Source of the DNA: Leisingera thetidis
GTDB lineage: Bacteria > Pseudomonadota > Alphaproteobacteria > Rhodobacterales > Rhodobacteraceae
DNA: 64,000 bases
Direction of reading: 5' to 3'
Assembly: GCF_025857195.1 (NCBI RefSeq)
Contig: NZ_CP109787.1
Span: 2,483,501 to 2,547,500 of the forward strand
In this document: positions 28,151 to 36,313 of the stretch, in pieces
How the letters are laid out: every line of letters starts with the position of its first letter
How positions within the stretch are numbered: the stretch's first letter is position 1
Made by a program: the position numbers and the translations under genes
Notes under the pieces: model-generated
What the model was told of the DNA's origin: nothing
The model's database searches: none
The model's input: only the letters and a program-made list of their open reading frames with translations

Positions 28151-29002
28151 TTATCGGACCCAAAGCGCCTCCGCAAGCGCCGTGAGCCTGCGTGACCGCG
28201 ACTTGTAATGCGCCGTTACCAGCACATAGGGCCGCGGCATTTCCAGCACCGGACCGTCCAGGCGGTGCAGCCGGCCTGCGCGGATTTCCCCGGCAATCAC
28301 CTGCTCCGGCAGCAAGGCAATGCCCAGCCCCGCCTGCACCAGCGCCACCGCCGAAGGCACCGACGGCGCGATGGCCGCCGCCGCGTCGCCGCGCGCGGTC
28401 CCGTGCTGCACAAAATACTGCCGCCAGCCCGGAACCGAGGAAATCGCCGCCCCCCAGTTCACCTCCACCAGCGGCGCGCAGTCCAGGCCGGCTTGGGGGT
28501 CCGCGCCCACCGGCACCAAGCGGTCGGTGAACAGCTCCTGCATGCGGTGGTCCGGATGCTCGCCGCCATAAGACAGCCGCGCATCAATGCCCTCGGCCTC
28601 CAGGTCGATGCTGTCATCCTCGATCCGCAGCTGCACCGGCACATCCGGGCGGGCCGCCGCAAATGCCTTGAGCCGCTCCGGCAGCCACAACTGCGCCAGC
28701 GCGGGCGTGGCCGATACCACCAGCGGGCGGCGCTTGCCGCCCTCGGTCAGCGCCCGGGTGAAACTGGCAATCTCCGCCAGCGCCACCGCCGCCTTCTGGT
28801 AATAGTCCCGCCCCGCATCGGTGAGCCGCACCTGGTTGGCGCGGCGGGTGAACAGCTTCAGGCCCAGCCAGTCCTCCAGGTTCTTCACCTGCATCGACAC
28901 CGCCGCCGGGCTCACCCCCAGCTCTGCCCCGGCAGCCGAAAAACTCCCGCTCCGGGCGGCGCATTCAAAGGCGCGCAAGGCATTGAGCGGCGGCAGCTTC
29001 AT
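28151..29002 (-). CDS. LysR family transcriptional regulator (GcvA-like)
   Basis: A 283-residue LysR-type regulator. The N-terminal winged helix reads LNALRAFECAARSGSFSAAGAELGVSPAAVS-like over residues 5-36 (seen here as SGSFSAAGAELGVSPAAVS), followed by a type-2 periplasmic-binding fold that senses the effector. PPLNALRAFE and LEDWLGLKLFTRR place it in the GcvA-like branch. ATG 29002 is the family start; a longer reading adds five residues. It is divergent from the 2-oxoglutarate oxygenase gene with 103 bases between starts, the standard layout for a LysR gene and its target. Confidence 0.9.
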   Translation of the reverse strand: MKLPPLNALRAFECAARSGSFSAAGAELGVSPAAVSMQVKNLEDWLGLKLFTRRANQVRLTDAGRDYYQKAAVALAEIASFTRALTEGGKRRPLVVSATPALAQLWLPERLKAFAAARPDVPVQLRIEDDSIDLEAEGIDARLSYGGEHPDHRMQELFTDRLVPVGADPQAGLDCAPLVEVNWGAAISSVPGWRQYFVQHGTARGDAAAAIAPSVPSAVALVQAGLGIALLPEQVIAGEIRAGRLHRLDGPVLEMPRPYVLVTAHYKSRSRRLTALAEALWVR

Positions 29003-29105
29003 GGCGGCACAGTGCAAGATTTTCTTATGCTCGCCAAGATATTTTACAGTGGTCAGACCCCCGCCCGGCGCGCAGGCTCAGGCAAAAGGCCAAGGGAGAA
29101 ACGAC

Positions 29106-29894
29106 ATGCGCGATATTCTGGATCTGGAGCGTTACCCGCTCGACCGCCCCGGCAGCCCCGATTGGCAGGCACTGGTGCACCGCTGCCGGGAGGAGCTGGC
29201 AAAAGACGGCATGTTCAGCCTGCACGGGCTGATGACGCCGGAGACGGCCCGGGGCGCCGCGGAGGCGCTGGCGGCCAAGTTCGAAACCGAAAGCTTCCGC
29301 CATGAGCGCGAGCACAACATCTACTTCCAGGACGGGATCGAGGGGCTGGCCCCGGACCACCCTGCCCTGCAGCGGTTCAAGACCTCGAATCTGACACTCT
29401 GCGCCGACCAGCTTGCAGGCTCGCCGGTTCTGCGGCTCTATGAATGGCCGCCGTTTGCGGACTTCCTCGCCGCCGCCATGGGCAAGGCGCAGCTCTACAC
29501 CATGCAGGATCCGCTGGCCCGGGTGAATGTGATGTCCTATGGTCCGGAGCAGGCCCTGAACTGGCATTTCGACCGTTCCGAATTCACCACCACGATGCTG
29601 CTGCAGGCCCCGGAGGAAGGCGGCGCGTTCATCTACAGCCCCGAACTGCGCAGCGAAGAGGACCCGAATTACGACGGTGTCGAACGGCTGCTGACCGGCA
29701 CGGACCCCAACATGCGCTCGGTGACGCTGTCCCCCGGCACGCTCAACATCTTCCGCGGCAGGAACTCCCCCCATCGGGTCGGCACCGTCAAAGGGGAAAA
29801 ACACCGGGTGATTGCCGTCTTCTCCTTCTTCGACCGCCCCGGCGTGATGTTCAGCGCCAAGGAGCAGATCGGTTTTTACGGGCGTGCCGCATGA
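29106..29894 (+). CDS. 2-oxoglutarate/Fe(II)-dependent oxygenase family protein
   Basis: A 262-residue non-heme iron oxygenase with a jelly-roll core. The iron triad is visible as NWHFDRSEFTT (His-x-Asp, about residues 156-166) and the distal His in NSPHRVGTVKG (about 220-230), and the 2-oxoglutarate-binding Arg follows in EKHRVI. Because Asp is kept in HxD, hydroxylation rather than halogenation is expected; some relatives with Gly at that place are halogenases. ATG 29106 has GGGAGAAACGAC upstream. It is divergent from a LysR gene and is probably its target. The substrate is unknown. Confidence 0.78.
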   Translation: MRDILDLERYPLDRPGSPDWQALVHRCREELAKDGMFSLHGLMTPETARGAAEALAAKFETESFRHEREHNIYFQDGIEGLAPDHPALQRFKTSNLTLCADQLAGSPVLRLYEWPPFADFLAAAMGKAQLYTMQDPLARVNVMSYGPEQALNWHFDRSEFTTTMLLQAPEEGGAFIYSPELRSEEDPNYDGVERLLTGTDPNMRSVTLSPGTLNIFRGRNSPHRVGTVKGEKHRVIAVFSFFDRPGVMFSAKEQIGFYGRAA

Positions 29895-29913
29895 CCAAGC
29901 ACCTGCCGGAAGG

Positions 29914-29942
29914 AACAAAAGAGGGGGCCGTCTGCCCCCTCT
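29914..29942 (-). terminator. Bidirectional terminator hairpin between the oxygenase gene and metZ
   Basis: AGAGGGGGC (29920-29928) pairs with GCCCCCTCT (29934-29942). On the minus strand it is followed by TTTTGTT, serving metZ; on the plus strand the T run is only two bases. It is also the first hairpin of the dispersed repeat copy A. Confidence 0.7.
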
Positions 29943-30000
29943 TGCGCCTTCGGCTCAATTCACCCCCGAGGATATTTCCGGCCAGATGAAGACTGGATCC
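29920..30000 (+). repeat. Composite dispersed repeat, copy A
   Basis: Order of parts: hairpin AGAGGGGGC/GCCCCCTCT, then CTTG, a small GCC-TTC-GGC hairpin, TCAATTCACCCCCGA, then GGATATTTCCGGCCAGATGAAG and ACTGGATCC. Copy C (58928-58993, minus strand) has the same parts in the same order, and copy B (15863-15904) shares the tail. It lies between convergent genes. Confidence 0.7.
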
Positions 30001-30016
30001 TCTGGCTGCGGCGGCC

Positions 30017-31207
30017 TCAGGCCTGCGCTGCGTCCAGCGCGGCTTTCAGGTCAGCGATCAGGTCGTCCGCATCCTCCAGCCCCACCGAGAAGCGCACCAG
30101 CCCGGGCGTGATGCCCAGTTCCGCCTTCAGCTCTTCGCTGAGGCGCTGATGGGTGGTGGTTGCCGGGTGGGTGGCGATGGATTTGGCGTCGCCGAGGTTG
30201 TTGGAGATCACCGGGATGGTCATCGCGTTCAGGAACCTGAACGCCGCCTCCTTGCCGCCCTTCAGGTCCAGCGACAGCACGGTGCCGCCCTTGCCGCCCA
30301 GCTGGGTCTGCACCAGCGCGTTCTGCGCGTGGCCCGCGAGGCCAGGATAAATGGTCCGTTCCAGCGCCGCGTGGCCGTCCAGCGCTTCGGCAATCTTCAA
30401 CGCGCTGCCGGCCTGGGCGTTGACCCGCAGGTCGATTGTCTCCAGCCCCTTCAGCATGACCCAGGCATTGAACGGGCTGAGGCTGCCGCCGGTGTGCTTC
30501 ATGTAGGGTTCCAGCGTGCCGCGGATGTAATCCTTGCTGCCCAGCACCACGCCGCCCAGCGCCCGGCCCTGGCCGTCGATGTGCTTGGTCGCGGAATAGA
30601 CCACCACATCGGCGCCCTGCTCGACCGCGCGCGAAAACACCGGGGTCGAGAACACGTTGTCGACGATCACCAGCGCGCCGCAGGAATGGGCGATCTCCGC
30701 CACCGCCTTGATGTCGATCACCTCCAGCGTCGGGTTCGACATCGACTCGAAGAACACCGCCTTGGTGTCCGGCCGCATCGCCGCTCGCCACTGCTCCAGG
30801 TCGGTGCCGTCGACAAAGCTCACCTCGACGCCGAACCGGGTCAGGATGGTCTCCAGGATATAAAGGCAGGAGCCGAACAGCGCCTTGGCCGACACCACAT
30901 GGTCGCCCGCCTTCAGCACCGAGGTCAGCGCGCCGCTGACCGCCGCCATGCCGGAGGCGGTGGCAAAGGCATCCTCGGCCCCTTCCAGCGCCGCGATCCG
31001 CTCTTCGAACATGGCCACGGTCGGGTTGCCGTAGCGGGCATAGATGAACTCGTCCGGGCCGGTCTCGATGAACCGCGCCTCGGCCTGCTCGGCCGTGTCA
31101 TAGACAAAGCCCTGGGTCAGGAAAATCGCTTCGCTCACCTCGTTGTACTGGCTGCGGCGGGTGCCGCCGTGAACCAGCTTGGTGCGGCTGTTCCAGTTGT
31201 CGCTCAT
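30017..31207 (-). CDS. metZ: O-succinylhomoserine sulfhydrylase
   Basis: A 396-residue PLP enzyme of the Cys/Met metabolism family that makes homocysteine from O-succinylhomoserine and sulfide in methionine synthesis. YSATKHIDGQGR (about residues 202-213) carries the PLP lysine, and FIYARYGNPTVAMFEE and ESMSNPTLEVID are family motifs. RYGNPT together with the length fits MetZ better than CGS or MetY, though MetZ/MetY assignments can blur. ATG 31207 has GAGGAGACAG upstream. A SAM-II riboswitch and an intrinsic terminator precede it, so high SAM should shut it off; this strongly supports a methionine role. Confidence 0.92.
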   Translation of the reverse strand: MSDNWNSRTKLVHGGTRRSQYNEVSEAIFLTQGFVYDTAEQAEARFIETGPDEFIYARYGNPTVAMFEERIAALEGAEDAFATASGMAAVSGALTSVLKAGDHVVSAKALFGSCLYILETILTRFGVEVSFVDGTDLEQWRAAMRPDTKAVFFESMSNPTLEVIDIKAVAEIAHSCGALVIVDNVFSTPVFSRAVEQGADVVVYSATKHIDGQGRALGGVVLGSKDYIRGTLEPYMKHTGGSLSPFNAWVMLKGLETIDLRVNAQAGSALKIAEALDGHAALERTIYPGLAGHAQNALVQTQLGGKGGTVLSLDLKGGKEAAFRFLNAMTIPVISNNLGDAKSIATHPATTTHQRLSEELKAELGITPGLVRFSVGLEDADDLIADLKAALDAAQA

Positions 31208-31235
31208 CTTCTGTCTCCTCGCGCCCGCAGCGCAC

Positions 31236-31269
31236 AAAAAAACCCCCGATCGGCCAAGCGAAAGGGGGT
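31236..31269 (-). terminator. Terminator between the SAM-II riboswitch and metZ
   Basis: On the minus strand ACCCCC (31264-31269) pairs with GGGGGT (31242-31247) around a loop of about 16 bases and runs into TTTTTTT (31236-31242). It lies in the leader, between riboswitch and start codon, as expected for transcription control. Confidence 0.82.
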
Positions 31270-31283
31270 CCTTCTCGTCCTGA

Positions 31284-31340
31284 CCTCTTTAGCGGGAATG
31301 TTTAACGTGGCCCGCAATCCGGTAACAAATCGCCACGATA
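31284..31340 (-). promoter_or_regulatory. SAM-II riboswitch (metZ leader)
   Basis: On the minus strand the leader reads CGTGGCGATTTG, a short variable part, TTGCGGGCCACGTTAAACA and CCCGCTAAAGAGG. This is the compact SAM-II (SAM-alpha) consensus. GTGGC pairs with GCCAC for P1, and GCGGG (in TTGCGGGCC) pairs with CCCGC for the pseudoknot helix. The AAACA and GCTAAAG blocks are the conserved ligand region. It binds S-adenosylmethionine and sits about 75 bases before metZ. Confidence 0.92.
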
Positions 31341-31460
31341 TGATGCCTGCCTTTACGCCCGCCGCGGGATTCGGTCAAGCCGGCGGGCGGCATCGGTTCC
31401 GCTCTTGCCCCCAGGCCCCGGCGTATGCTCCTGTGGCCGGGCAACCGGCGGAGAAGAAAG

Positions 31461-32150
31461 ATGCAGGACCCGATCCAGTTATTCTACTGGCCCACGCCGA
31501 ACGGCTGGAAAATCTCCATCGCGCTGGAGGAGATGGGGCTTCCTTACGAGGTCACGCTGATCGACATCACCAGGGGCGATCAGTTCGCGCCGGAATTCCT
31601 GAAGATCTCCCCCAACAACCGGATGCCCGCAATCATCGACCCGGACGGCCCCGGCGGCGCCCCGGTCTCTCTGTTCGAAAGCGGCGCCATCCTGCAGTAT
31701 CTCGCCCGCAAGACCGGGCAGTTCCATGGCCGGGACGAACGGGCGCGGCTGGCGGCGGACCAATGGCTGATGTGGCAGATGGGCGGCCTTGGCCCGATGG
31801 CCGGACAGGCGCATCACTTCCTGAAATACGCGCCCGAGGACCTGCCCTATGCCAAAGACCGCTACCGCAGCGAAGTGGCCCGCCTCTACGGCGTGCTGGA
31901 CCGGCAGCTGGCGGAGAATGAATACGCGGCCGGGCCGGACATGACCATTGCCGACATCGCCATCTGGCCCTGGGCCTCGCTCTGGGAGGGCCAGCAGCAG
32001 ACGCTGGAGGACAAGCCCCACTTCGCCCGCTGGCTCGATCTGATGTGGTCGCGGCCCGGGGTGGTTGCAGGCCGGGCGCTGCACGCGGATCTGCGGGCGG
32101 ACAGGTCGGACACCCGGGCGCAGCAGGTGATTTTCGGGCAAGGCGGCTGA
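31461..32150 (+). CDS. Glutathione S-transferase family protein (YfcG/Ure2p-like)
   Basis: A 229-residue GST-fold protein. The thioredoxin-like N-terminal domain (residues 1 to about 85) has TPNGWKISIALEEMGLPYE and a glutathione-binding cis-Pro in NNRMPAIID, then LFESGAILQYLA. The helical C-terminal domain includes MTIADIAIWPW. NGWK at the active-site position marks the Ure2p/YfcG (Nu-class-like) group, whose known members act as disulfide reductases with glutathione. ATG 31461 has GGCGGAGAAGAAAG upstream. A 9-bp hairpin without a T tract (32163-32183) follows the stop. Physiological substrate unknown. Confidence 0.88.
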   Translation: MQDPIQLFYWPTPNGWKISIALEEMGLPYEVTLIDITRGDQFAPEFLKISPNNRMPAIIDPDGPGGAPVSLFESGAILQYLARKTGQFHGRDERARLAADQWLMWQMGGLGPMAGQAHHFLKYAPEDLPYAKDRYRSEVARLYGVLDRQLAENEYAAGPDMTIADIAIWPWASLWEGQQQTLEDKPHFARWLDLMWSRPGVVAGRALHADLRADRSDTRAQQVIFGQGG

Positions 32151-32256
32151 TTTGCGCAACCGCAGCGCACCGCAGGTGCGCTGCCCGGCCCAAGGCTTCA
32201 AGCTTCATCCGTGATGAAGTGCCAAGGCGCGGGAGCCCGCCCTTGCCGCCCGCCGG

Positions 32257-32871
32257 TCACTCCGCCGGGCCTGCCTCTTCCTCCTCGGCGCCGTATTTCT
32301 GGAACAGCTGCCCCTGCAGCATGAAAAAGGCGAACATCGCCACCGGCAGGCCGAAGGTCTTGAAATAGACCCAGGTCTCGGTGCTTTGCGTCCGCCAGAT
32401 CAGCTCATTGGCCGCCGCCAGGGCGAAAAAGAACGCGCACAGCCGCCGGGTCAGGATCATCCACCCCGCCTGCTGCAGCGGCATCATTTCCTCCATCACC
32501 ACCTTCAGCCAGCTCTGCCCCCGCAGCAGCCCAAGACCCAGCAGCCCGCCGAACAGCAGGTACAGCATCGTCGGCTTCATCTTGATGAAGCGGTCGTCGT
32601 TGAACCACACCGACATGCCGCCGAACAGCACCACCAGGATCAGCGTGGCAAACTGCATCCGCGACAGATGCCCGGTCAGCTTCCACAGCGCCAGGGTCGA
32701 GGCCGCCATCAGCGGGATGAAGGCGGCGGTGATGACGATGAAGCCCTTGTATTCGCTGCCGCCGATCAGAAACACCTCGTCCTTCAGCTTCAGATAGCCG
32801 ATGAAGAACAGGACGATCGGGCCCAGCTCCAGCACCATCTTCAGGGTCGGGTTGATTCTCTTTCCGGCCAT
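32257..32871 (-). CDS. yciB: Septation protein A / inner membrane protein YciB
   Basis: A 204-residue inner-membrane protein of the IspZ/YciB family, linked in other bacteria to septation and envelope integrity. ELGPIVLFFIGYLK near the N-terminus is the family hallmark; about five or six helices follow, and a further motif reads MKPTMLYLLFGGLLG. ATG 32871 is preceded by GGAGGCCCC. The DMT transporter gene stops 28 bases before this start on the same strand, and ftsY lies nearby, an arrangement repeated in relatives. The C-terminus is acidic (EEEEA). Confidence 0.92.
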   Translation of the reverse strand: MAGKRINPTLKMVLELGPIVLFFIGYLKLKDEVFLIGGSEYKGFIVITAAFIPLMAASTLALWKLTGHLSRMQFATLILVVLFGGMSVWFNDDRFIKMKPTMLYLLFGGLLGLGLLRGQSWLKVVMEEMMPLQQAGWMILTRRLCAFFFALAAANELIWRTQSTETWVYFKTFGLPVAMFAFFMLQGQLFQKYGAEEEEAGPAE

Positions 32872-32899
32872 GGGGCCTCCTGTCAATTCTGCGCGGGCT

Positions 32900-33802
32900 T
32901 TAGCCGCCCATTTCCACTATCACGGCACCCAGCGCGATCAAAGCCATCAGCGCGATCCGCCGCGGCCCCACGGTTTCCTTCAGCACCAGCCAGCCGATGA
33001 GGGCTGCAAACACGGTGGAGGTCTCGCGCAGCACCGCCGCCTCCCCCACCTTGTCGAGCCGGGTCGCCAGCATGATCGCCCCGAAGGAGGCAAAGGCCAC
33101 CAGCCCGCCGAAGAACCCCTTGACCATCAGCGGCCCTGGCGCGGGCGGCTCCGGCATCCGCCGCCAGCGGGCCAGCGCGATGAAGGGGAACACCAGCCCG
33201 TCGATCATGAAGAACCACGCCAGAAAGGTGAACGGATCGGCGGTGGAGCGGATGCCATAGGCGTCATAGGTGGTGTAGAGCGCGACGAACAGCCCGGTGA
33301 TCACCGCCAGCACCAGCGCAATCCCCAGCGTCTCGCGCGCCGAGACCAGGAAGATGAAATTGTAGATGGCCAGGCCGAAGATCCCGGCCAGCAGCACGCC
33401 CACGCCCAGCCACTGCGTCACCGTGAAGATCTCGCCGAACAGCCAGTAGGCGCCGATCACCGTGAACAGCGGCCCGGTGCCGCGCACCACCGGGTAGACC
33501 ACCGTATAGGCGCCCTTGGTATAGGCCAGCGCCTGGAACAGCTTGTAGAGCACATGGATCACCCAGACGCCCAGGAAGATCAGCCACATGTGCGGCTCCG
33601 GCCAGGGCACCACGAACAGCGCAAACGGCGCCGCCATCACGCAGTAGGAGAAATCGATCGCGCCGCGCGACAGCCAGGGATCGTGCCGCCCCTTCTGCAG
33701 CGCCCCGAAGACCGCGTGCAGAAACGCCGCCATCACCGCCAGATACAGCGCCGCCTGGTGCCCTGCCGGGGTGCCCTCCAGCGAAATCAGCCACGCGCTC
33801 AT
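32900..33802 (-). CDS. DMT superfamily (EamA-type) transporter
   Basis: A 300-residue membrane protein with about ten helices in two repeated five-helix halves, the drug/metabolite transporter plan. The end of each half has the typical GAYWLFGEIFTVTQWLGVGVL-like segment (seen as WLFGEIFTVTQWLGVG) and GWLVLKETVGPRRI. No cargo can be named from sequence; EamA members export amino acids, nucleotides and other metabolites. ATG 33802 is close to a divergent MgtC-like gene. It is followed after 28 bases by yciB, so the pair is probably co-transcribed. Confidence 0.88.
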   Translation of the reverse strand: MSAWLISLEGTPAGHQAALYLAVMAAFLHAVFGALQKGRHDPWLSRGAIDFSYCVMAAPFALFVVPWPEPHMWLIFLGVWVIHVLYKLFQALAYTKGAYTVVYPVVRGTGPLFTVIGAYWLFGEIFTVTQWLGVGVLLAGIFGLAIYNFIFLVSARETLGIALVLAVITGLFVALYTTYDAYGIRSTADPFTFLAWFFMIDGLVFPFIALARWRRMPEPPAPGPLMVKGFFGGLVAFASFGAIMLATRLDKVGEAAVLRETSTVFAALIGWLVLKETVGPRRIALMALIALGAVIVEMGG

Positions 33803-33853
33803 GCCATTTTCCCTGTTGGCGGCCGGACCGGAAATCCACTAACGTCCGGGGTC

Positions 33854-34348
33854 ATGGACGGCATACTCGACAGTCTGAGGCAGGATATCGCAAACGGGTT
33901 CGGCGGGGTGCCGCCCTCGGTGGCGGCCTTGCGCCTGATCGCGGCGCTGGTGCTGGCCGGGGTGATCGGGCTGGAGCGCGAGGTGCGCGACAAACCCGCC
34001 GGGCTGCGCACCCACATGCTGGTCTCGGTCGCCGCCTGCCTGTTCATGCTGATCAGCCAGCAGCTGGCGGCAACGCCCTTCATGAACTCCGGCGATGCGC
34101 TGCGGGTGGACCCGCTGCGCCTGATCGAGGCGGTCACCGCAGGGGTGGCCTTCCTCGCTGCCGGGCTGATCTTCTCCTCCGGCGGCGAAGTCCGCAATGT
34201 CACCACCGGGGCCTCGCTGTGGCTGACCGGCGCCATCGGGCTCAGCTGCGGCAGCGGCGAAATTGCCTTGGCGGCGCTGGCCACCGTGCTCGTGCTCGCG
34301 GTGCTGATCCTGCTGCGGGCGCTGGAGCGCTGGATGGGCACCCGGTAG
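33854..34348 (+). CDS. MgtC/SapB family membrane protein
   Basis: A 164-residue membrane protein of the MgtC family. RLIAALVLAGVIGLEREVRDKPAG-like sequence (seen as AGVIGLEREVRDKPAGLRTH, about residues 37-56) is the conserved N-terminal block, and the helices with VAFLAAGLIF and WLTGAIGLSCG complete it. Characterised MgtC inhibits F-type ATP synthase and helps survival at low Mg2+, but this short form lacks the soluble C-terminal domain of Salmonella MgtC, so its role may differ. ATG 33854 lies 51 bases from the divergent DMT start. It converges with ftsY nine bases downstream. Confidence 0.85.
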   Translation: MDGILDSLRQDIANGFGGVPPSVAALRLIAALVLAGVIGLEREVRDKPAGLRTHMLVSVAACLFMLISQQLAATPFMNSGDALRVDPLRLIEAVTAGVAFLAAGLIFSSGGEVRNVTTGASLWLTGAIGLSCGSGEIALAALATVLVLAVLILLRALERWMGTR

Positions 34349-34357
34349 CCGCCGCCC

Positions 34358-35440
34358 TTACCGGGCATCCAGACCGGTCAGCGCGCTGGCGAATTCCTCG
34401 GGATCAAAGGGGGCCAGATCGTCGATCTGCTCGCCGACGCCGATGGCATGGATCGGCAGGCCGAACTTGTCCGCCAGCGCCACCAGAACACCTCCCTTGG
34501 CAGTGCCGTCCAGCTTGGTCATCACCAGGCCGGACACATCGGCAAGCTTCCGGAACGTCTCCACCTGGCTCAGCGCGTTCTGCCCGGTGGTGGCATCCAG
34601 CACCAAGAGGGTGTTGTGCGGCGCGGTCTCGTCCTTCTTGCGGATCACCCGGACGATCTTGGCCAGCTCCTCCATCAGGTCGGCGCGGTTCTGCAGCCGC
34701 CCGGCGGTGTCGATCATCAAGAGGTCGGCGCCCTCTTCCTGCGCCCGTGTCATCGCGTCGAACGCCAGCGACGCGGGGTCCGAGCCTTCGGGCGCGGTCA
34801 GCACCGGCACCCCGGCACGGTCGCCCCAGATCTGCAGCTGTTCCACCGCGGCGGCCCGGAAGGTGTCGCCCGCGGCGATCACCACCTTCTTGCCTGCGCC
34901 CTTGAACTGGCTGGCCAGCTTGCCGATGGTGGTGGTCTTGCCGGAGCCGTTCACCCCCACGACCAGCACCACCTGCGGGCGTTTGGCGTAGATCGGCAGC
35001 GGTTTCGCCACCGGTTCCATGATGCGGGCGACTTCCTGCGCCAGCAGCTCCTTGATCTCGCGGCTGGACACCTTCTTGCCCATCCGCCCCTCGGCCAGGT
35101 TGGCGGTGACGCGCAGCGCCGTGTCCACCCCCATGTCGGCGCCGATCAGCAGCTCTTCCAGCTGCTCCAGCATGCCGTCGTCCAGCGCCCGGCGCGGCTC
35201 CGCGGCGCTGCCGCGCCCGATCAGCCGGCCCAGCAGGCCGGGCGTCTCCCGGGCCGGTTCCGGCTCCGGCGCCGGCGCGGGCGCAGGCTGCTCCGGCGCG
35301 ACCGCCGGCGATTGCGCCAGCGCCTCCACCGCCTTGTCCGCACCGCTCTCCGCGCCCTCTTCCACGATCGCATCAAGCCCCTGCTCGAGCTTGGAAGAGG
35401 ATTTGAACAGCCGTTCCTTGAGCTTTGAGAAAAACGCCAT
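34358..35440 (-). CDS. ftsY: Signal recognition particle receptor FtsY
   Basis: A 360-residue SRP receptor GTPase that docks ribosome-SRP complexes at the membrane. An acidic, Pro/Ala/Glu-rich A region occupies about residues 15-66. The NG domain has P-loop GVNGSGKTTTIGKLA (from residue 162), DTFRAAAVEQL, DTAGRLQN, and TKLDGTAKGG with the guanine-specificity TKLD. A short lipid-binding amphipathic helix may sit just before the N domain. ATG 35440 follows GGAGACCAAG. The YhhN-family gene lies just upstream on the same strand and mgtC-like converges downstream. Confidence 0.96.
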   Translation of the reverse strand: MAFFSKLKERLFKSSSKLEQGLDAIVEEGAESGADKAVEALAQSPAVAPEQPAPAPAPEPEPARETPGLLGRLIGRGSAAEPRRALDDGMLEQLEELLIGADMGVDTALRVTANLAEGRMGKKVSSREIKELLAQEVARIMEPVAKPLPIYAKRPQVVLVVGVNGSGKTTTIGKLASQFKGAGKKVVIAAGDTFRAAAVEQLQIWGDRAGVPVLTAPEGSDPASLAFDAMTRAQEEGADLLMIDTAGRLQNRADLMEELAKIVRVIRKKDETAPHNTLLVLDATTGQNALSQVETFRKLADVSGLVMTKLDGTAKGGVLVALADKFGLPIHAIGVGEQIDDLAPFDPEEFASALTGLDAR

Positions 35441-35517
35441 CTTGGTCTCCGGAAAAGGGTCTGCACCCCACCTAATGCGGTTTGAGCCGGAGTGCAAAGC
35501 GCAAGCCGCGCCGCGGA

Positions 35518-36159
35518 TCAGGAAAATGCCGCCAGGAACCCCGCCTGCGCGCCCCAGTACAGCGCCCAGACCGCATAGGGCGCGACGCGGCGCAGCGGAT
35601 GCGCCGCCGCCAGCACAAAGGTCTCCGCCGCCAGAACCATATCCGACAGCACAAAGGCGCAGACGGCCGCAAAAACGCCGCTGCCGGGCGGCAGGGCCAG
35701 CGCCGCCGCCGCCATCCCCAGGATCACCGGGATATAGCCCAGCACCGCGCCCTTCAGCGCGCCCGCCCGCGGCGCCAGGGCGCGGGCCATCAGGGCCCCC
35801 AGCAGCAGCAGCACCGCCGCCCAGGCCGCCCCGGGCAGCTGCAGCAGCCGGGCGGGATCGCTGTCCGCACGGGTCAGGAACAGCGCGGCATAGGCCAGAT
35901 GCCCGGCGGCAAAGGCGCCGGTACCTGCCATGAACGCCGTCTCGCCGCCGCGCGACAGCATGAGATCGCCCAGCGCGCACAGGGCCAGCGCCAGCACCAG
36001 CAGCAGCGGCCCGCCGGCCGCCCAGCCCGCCAGCGCCAGCAGCGCCACCGAGGCCGTCTTGGCCAGGCTGCGCCACGCACCCGGCGGGCGCGCGGCCATG
36101 ATCAGATACCCGATTGCACAGACCGCGCCGCCCGCGGCAGCAGCCGCTTCAACTGCCAT
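35518..36159 (-). CDS. Lysoplasmalogenase family protein (YhhN/TMEM86)
   Basis: A 213-residue polytopic membrane protein of the YhhN family, whose characterised members cleave the vinyl-ether bond of lysoplasmalogens. About seven or eight helices are seen, with the conserved LCALGDLMLSR (about residues 61-71), the GHLAYAALF segment, and FVLSDMVLAAETFV near the C-terminus; the acidic residues in these helices are thought catalytic. Two adjacent ATG codons (36162 and 36159) fit behind GGGAGG; I use the second for spacing. It lies 77 bases upstream of ftsY on the same strand. Confidence 0.84.
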   Translation of the reverse strand: MAVEAAAAAGGAVCAIGYLIMAARPPGAWRSLAKTASVALLALAGWAAGGPLLLVLALALCALGDLMLSRGGETAFMAGTGAFAAGHLAYAALFLTRADSDPARLLQLPGAAWAAVLLLLGALMARALAPRAGALKGAVLGYIPVILGMAAAALALPPGSGVFAAVCAFVLSDMVLAAETFVLAAAHPLRRVAPYAVWALYWGAQAGFLAAFS

Positions 36160-36313
36160 CATCCTGCCTCCCTGCCTGTTTCCGCCAGCTTGGCCGCAAG
36201 CCGGAGCTCAGGTCAAAGGTGACCAAACGGGACCCCGGGCATCGCCGCCGGGTTTTCCGCAGGCATGCACATCACGCGTGGCCGGACGGCGGACACTCTG
36301 GCACACTGGCGCC

